Source: Bacillota bacterium (GTDB lineage Bacteria > Bacillota > Clostridia > Acetivibrionales > DSM-1351). From it: a stretch of 64,000 nt of DNA. The position numbers and the translations under genes were made by a program. The DNA lies in NCBI GenBank assembly GCA_023393115.1, contig JAEWMS010000024.1:9637-73636 (forward strand), given 5' to 3'. Of this stretch, positions 62,010 through 64,000 are shown piece after piece (the stretch's first letter is position 1; the number at the start of each line of letters is the position of its first letter). The notes beneath the pieces are model-generated. The model worked only from the letters and a program-made list of their open reading frames with translations. It searched no databases and was not told the origin of the DNA.

Positions 62010-62121
62010 ATGACTTCTATTTCCGAAGCTTTTTTTGAAATTTATCCCATATTTCGGGATAAAATTTGAATCATTGCCAATAATATAATTGGTACGCAGC
62101 AAAAAGCTTAGGAGGTAGTGT

Positions 62122-63804
62122 ATGTTTACAACTACAATGTTTATCATACAGTTTTTCTTTTCTGTTATCATAGGAATTTATTTTTTTACATTACTTAAGA
62201 CACAGCAGGGTAATAGGAGTGCAATTGATAAGGAGTCCAGAAAAGAATTGGAGAAGCTGAGAAAGTTAAGAGATATCCATTTGACCGAACCCTTATCAGA
62301 AAAAACAAGGCCATCCACCTTAAAGGATATTGTCGGGCAGGAACAGGGGATTAAAGCTCTCAGAGCATCCCTGTGTGGTTCAAATCCACAGCACGTTATA
62401 ATCTATGGACCTCCGGGGGTAGGTAAAACCGCTGCGGCCAGAGTTATCCTTGAAGAAGCAAAGAACAACGGTATTTCACCCTTTAGAAAAGAAGCCAGGT
62501 TTATTGAGATGGATGCAACAACCTTAAGGTTTGACGAGAGGGGTATCGCAGATCCTCTTATCGGATCGGTACATGATCCCATTTATCAGGGAGCTGGAGC
62601 CTATGGTGCAGCAGGAGTTCCGCAGCCTAAGCCCGGAGCTGTAACAAAAGCTCACGGCGGGATTTTGTTTATTGATGAAATAGGAGAACTCCATCCCATC
62701 CAGATGAATAAACTTCTTAAAGTTTTAGAGGATAGAAGAGTTTTTCTTGAAAGTGCCTATTACACCTCTGAAGACAGCAACATACCCTCACATATTCACG
62801 ATATATTCCAAAAGGGTTTACCGGCAGATTTTAGGCTCGTAGGAGCCACTACCAGAACCCCCGATGAAATTCCTGCAGCTATCAGATCCAGATGTGTTGA
62901 AATTCATTTCAGACCCTTAAGAGCAGATGAAATAAGCACCATATGTGAAAATGCAGCGCTTAAGGGGGGATATATCCTTAAGGAGGGCTGTAGCGAGCAG
63001 GTTGCAAAGTATGCACAAAACGGAAGAGATGCTGTAAACATTGTTCAGATAGCAGGTGGAATTGCAATGCTGGAAAACAGGAATGTCATAGATGTTAAGG
63101 ACATTGAGTGGGTTATTGAATTCGGTCATTACAGCCCGCGGATAGAGAAGAAGGTTAATTCTGAGGTTCAGATAGGCTGCATAAACGGTCTGGCTGTGTT
63201 TGGTAACAGTACAGGTATGGTTATTGACGTAGAAGCCACAGCACTGCTGGTTGAGCCGGGCAGCGGCAGCATACGAATCACCGGAATTGTTGAAGAGGAG
63301 GAAATGGACAGCAGGGGTCATAAATTAAAAAGAACCAGCTCTGCTAAAGCTTCTGTTGAAAACGTTCTGACAGTGCTGAAGAGATATCTTGATATAGATT
63401 TCAAGGACTATGAAATTCACCTGAACTTTCCGGGCGGCATACCCATAGATGGCCCCTCAGCCGGGATAACAATAGCCACAGCAGTATATTCGGCGGTAAA
63501 AAATATCCCTGTCAGCGGCGATATTGCCATGACTGGGGAGATATCCATCAAGGGCAAGGTAAAGCCTGTAGGAGGGGTTGTTGCTAAAGTGGATGCCGCC
63601 AGAACAGCTGGAATCAAGAAGGTATTTATCCCGAAGGAAAATTATCAGGAATTGTTTGAAGATATGGATATAGAAGTTATTGCTGTTGATAGTATCGGAC
63701 AGGTAATGAAAGCCATCTTTAATGCCAACGTGATAGACCGAAAGGATGAAGCAGTTATAAACAGCTCAGTTCCGGTAACTGTACTGACAGCCCAGGGGAC
63801 CTAG
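62122..63804 (+). CDS. lonB: ATP-dependent protease LonB (forespore type)
   Basis: 560 residues. N-terminal membrane helix (about 1-25) as in Bacillus LonB, AAA+ domain with Walker A GPPGVGKTA (96) and LFIDEIGELHPI, then S16 protease with dyad S446 (DGPSAG) and K489 (VVAKVDA). Bacillus LonB is made in the forespore under sigma-F. Start ATG 62122 follows TTAGGAGGTAG. Confidence 0.94.
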   Translation: MFTTTMFIIQFFFSVIIGIYFFTLLKTQQGNRSAIDKESRKELEKLRKLRDIHLTEPLSEKTRPSTLKDIVGQEQGIKALRASLCGSNPQHVIIYGPPGVGKTAAARVILEEAKNNGISPFRKEARFIEMDATTLRFDERGIADPLIGSVHDPIYQGAGAYGAAGVPQPKPGAVTKAHGGILFIDEIGELHPIQMNKLLKVLEDRRVFLESAYYTSEDSNIPSHIHDIFQKGLPADFRLVGATTRTPDEIPAAIRSRCVEIHFRPLRADEISTICENAALKGGYILKEGCSEQVAKYAQNGRDAVNIVQIAGGIAMLENRNVIDVKDIEWVIEFGHYSPRIEKKVNSEVQIGCINGLAVFGNSTGMVIDVEATALLVEPGSGSIRITGIVEEEEMDSRGHKLKRTSSAKASVENVLTVLKRYLDIDFKDYEIHLNFPGGIPIDGPSAGITIATAVYSAVKNIPVSGDIAMTGEISIKGKVKPVGGVVAKVDAARTAGIKKVFIPKENYQELFEDMDIEVIAVDSIGQVMKAIFNANVIDRKDEAVINSSVPVTVLTAQGT

Positions 63805-64000
63805 CAATACGAGGAGCGGCGCAGGAATGGAAGACTGTCAAATTTGTTTGTGTACTTCTGAACTATGCTTTAAAAACTATCATCTTAGGATTGATTGTTG
63901 GCTATAGATCGATTGCACATTATCGAAATGTAAACTAAACTTTCAGTGCGAGAGCACAACTTATCATCAACGTGGAAGTACGGTAGAAAAAAATCCACGG
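63805..64000. other. Window end, non-coding or 5' region of a gene outside
   Basis: A 26-codon frame with four cysteines (ATG 63829) follows GAGGAGCGG but is too short to claim. A stem CGTGGA/TCCACG starts at 63971 near the end. No gene can be supported. Confidence 0.3.

Overview
The window is low-GC DNA that reads as chromosome of an anaerobic, spore-forming, Gram-positive clostridium. Supporting signs are a GerA-type germination operon, two Lon-like proteases of which one resembles forespore LonB, an electron-bifurcating-type [FeFe] hydrogenase, T-box and yybP-ykoY leaders, and strong AGGAGG ribosome binding sites. The overall style suggests Ruminiclostridium or a close relative, but that assignment is recall, not a search result.

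Layout. 1-4.5 kb: tail of a small membrane protein, a nested inverted repeat, then gerA/gerC/small subunit/gerB. 4.6-6.8 kb: ECF sigma factor with a membrane partner carrying a duplicated domain, and a glycine-zipper-like small protein. 6.8-14.5 kb: mixed housekeeping and accessory genes (PilZ protein, deoxyinosine glycosylase with an extra domain, GNAT, an ArsC-like protein without cysteines, a kinase broken by an in-frame stop, YgjP-type metallopeptidase, ferredoxin-like aldo/keto reductase). 15.1-24.6 kb: the hydrogenase region. It contains a HydC/HydB/HydA-like trimeric enzyme, a 44-residue cysteine peptide, then a second operon of a thioredoxin-like 2Fe-2S protein, a PAS-bearing sensory hydrogenase homologue and a SpoIIE-type phosphatase, followed directly by a TnpB homologue that has lost two of its three RuvC acidic residues. 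24.7-29.5 kb: YhgE/MarR pair, a manganese riboswitch with TerC, small membrane proteins. 29.6-39 kb: CCA-adding enzyme, two tRNA-Gly genes, decayed mobile fragments, a LytTR/DUF3021/ABC cluster, MBL hydrolase, Lrp regulator. 39.1-45.9 kb: T-box and metG, MerR regulator, ABC exporter, MntH and its DtxR-family regulator. 46-64 kb: amidohydrolase, tsaE-tsaB-rimI, LonB-like protease, ECF sigma/anti-sigma/bactofilin-like operon, an HPr paralogue with Asp in place of His15, uvrC, tig-clpP-clpX, TetR pair, lonB.

The most interesting signals are: (1) the probable nuclease-dead TnpB (TldR-like RNA-guided regulator candidate) next to the sensory hydrogenase operon; (2) a structured leader element found three times, at 7542-7600 (minus), 15707-15817 and 19457-19583 (plus), that carries the ribosome binding site and in two copies an upstream anti-Shine-Dalgarno segment; (3) two Rex-like operators placed identically, 4 nt after the -10 box, in front of both hydrogenase operons; and (4) a second leader family seen four times just upstream of start codons. 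Together (2) and (3) suggest that redox control at the promoter is combined with an RNA-level switch in the hydrogenase cluster. Functions are read from sequence motifs only; no database search was possible.
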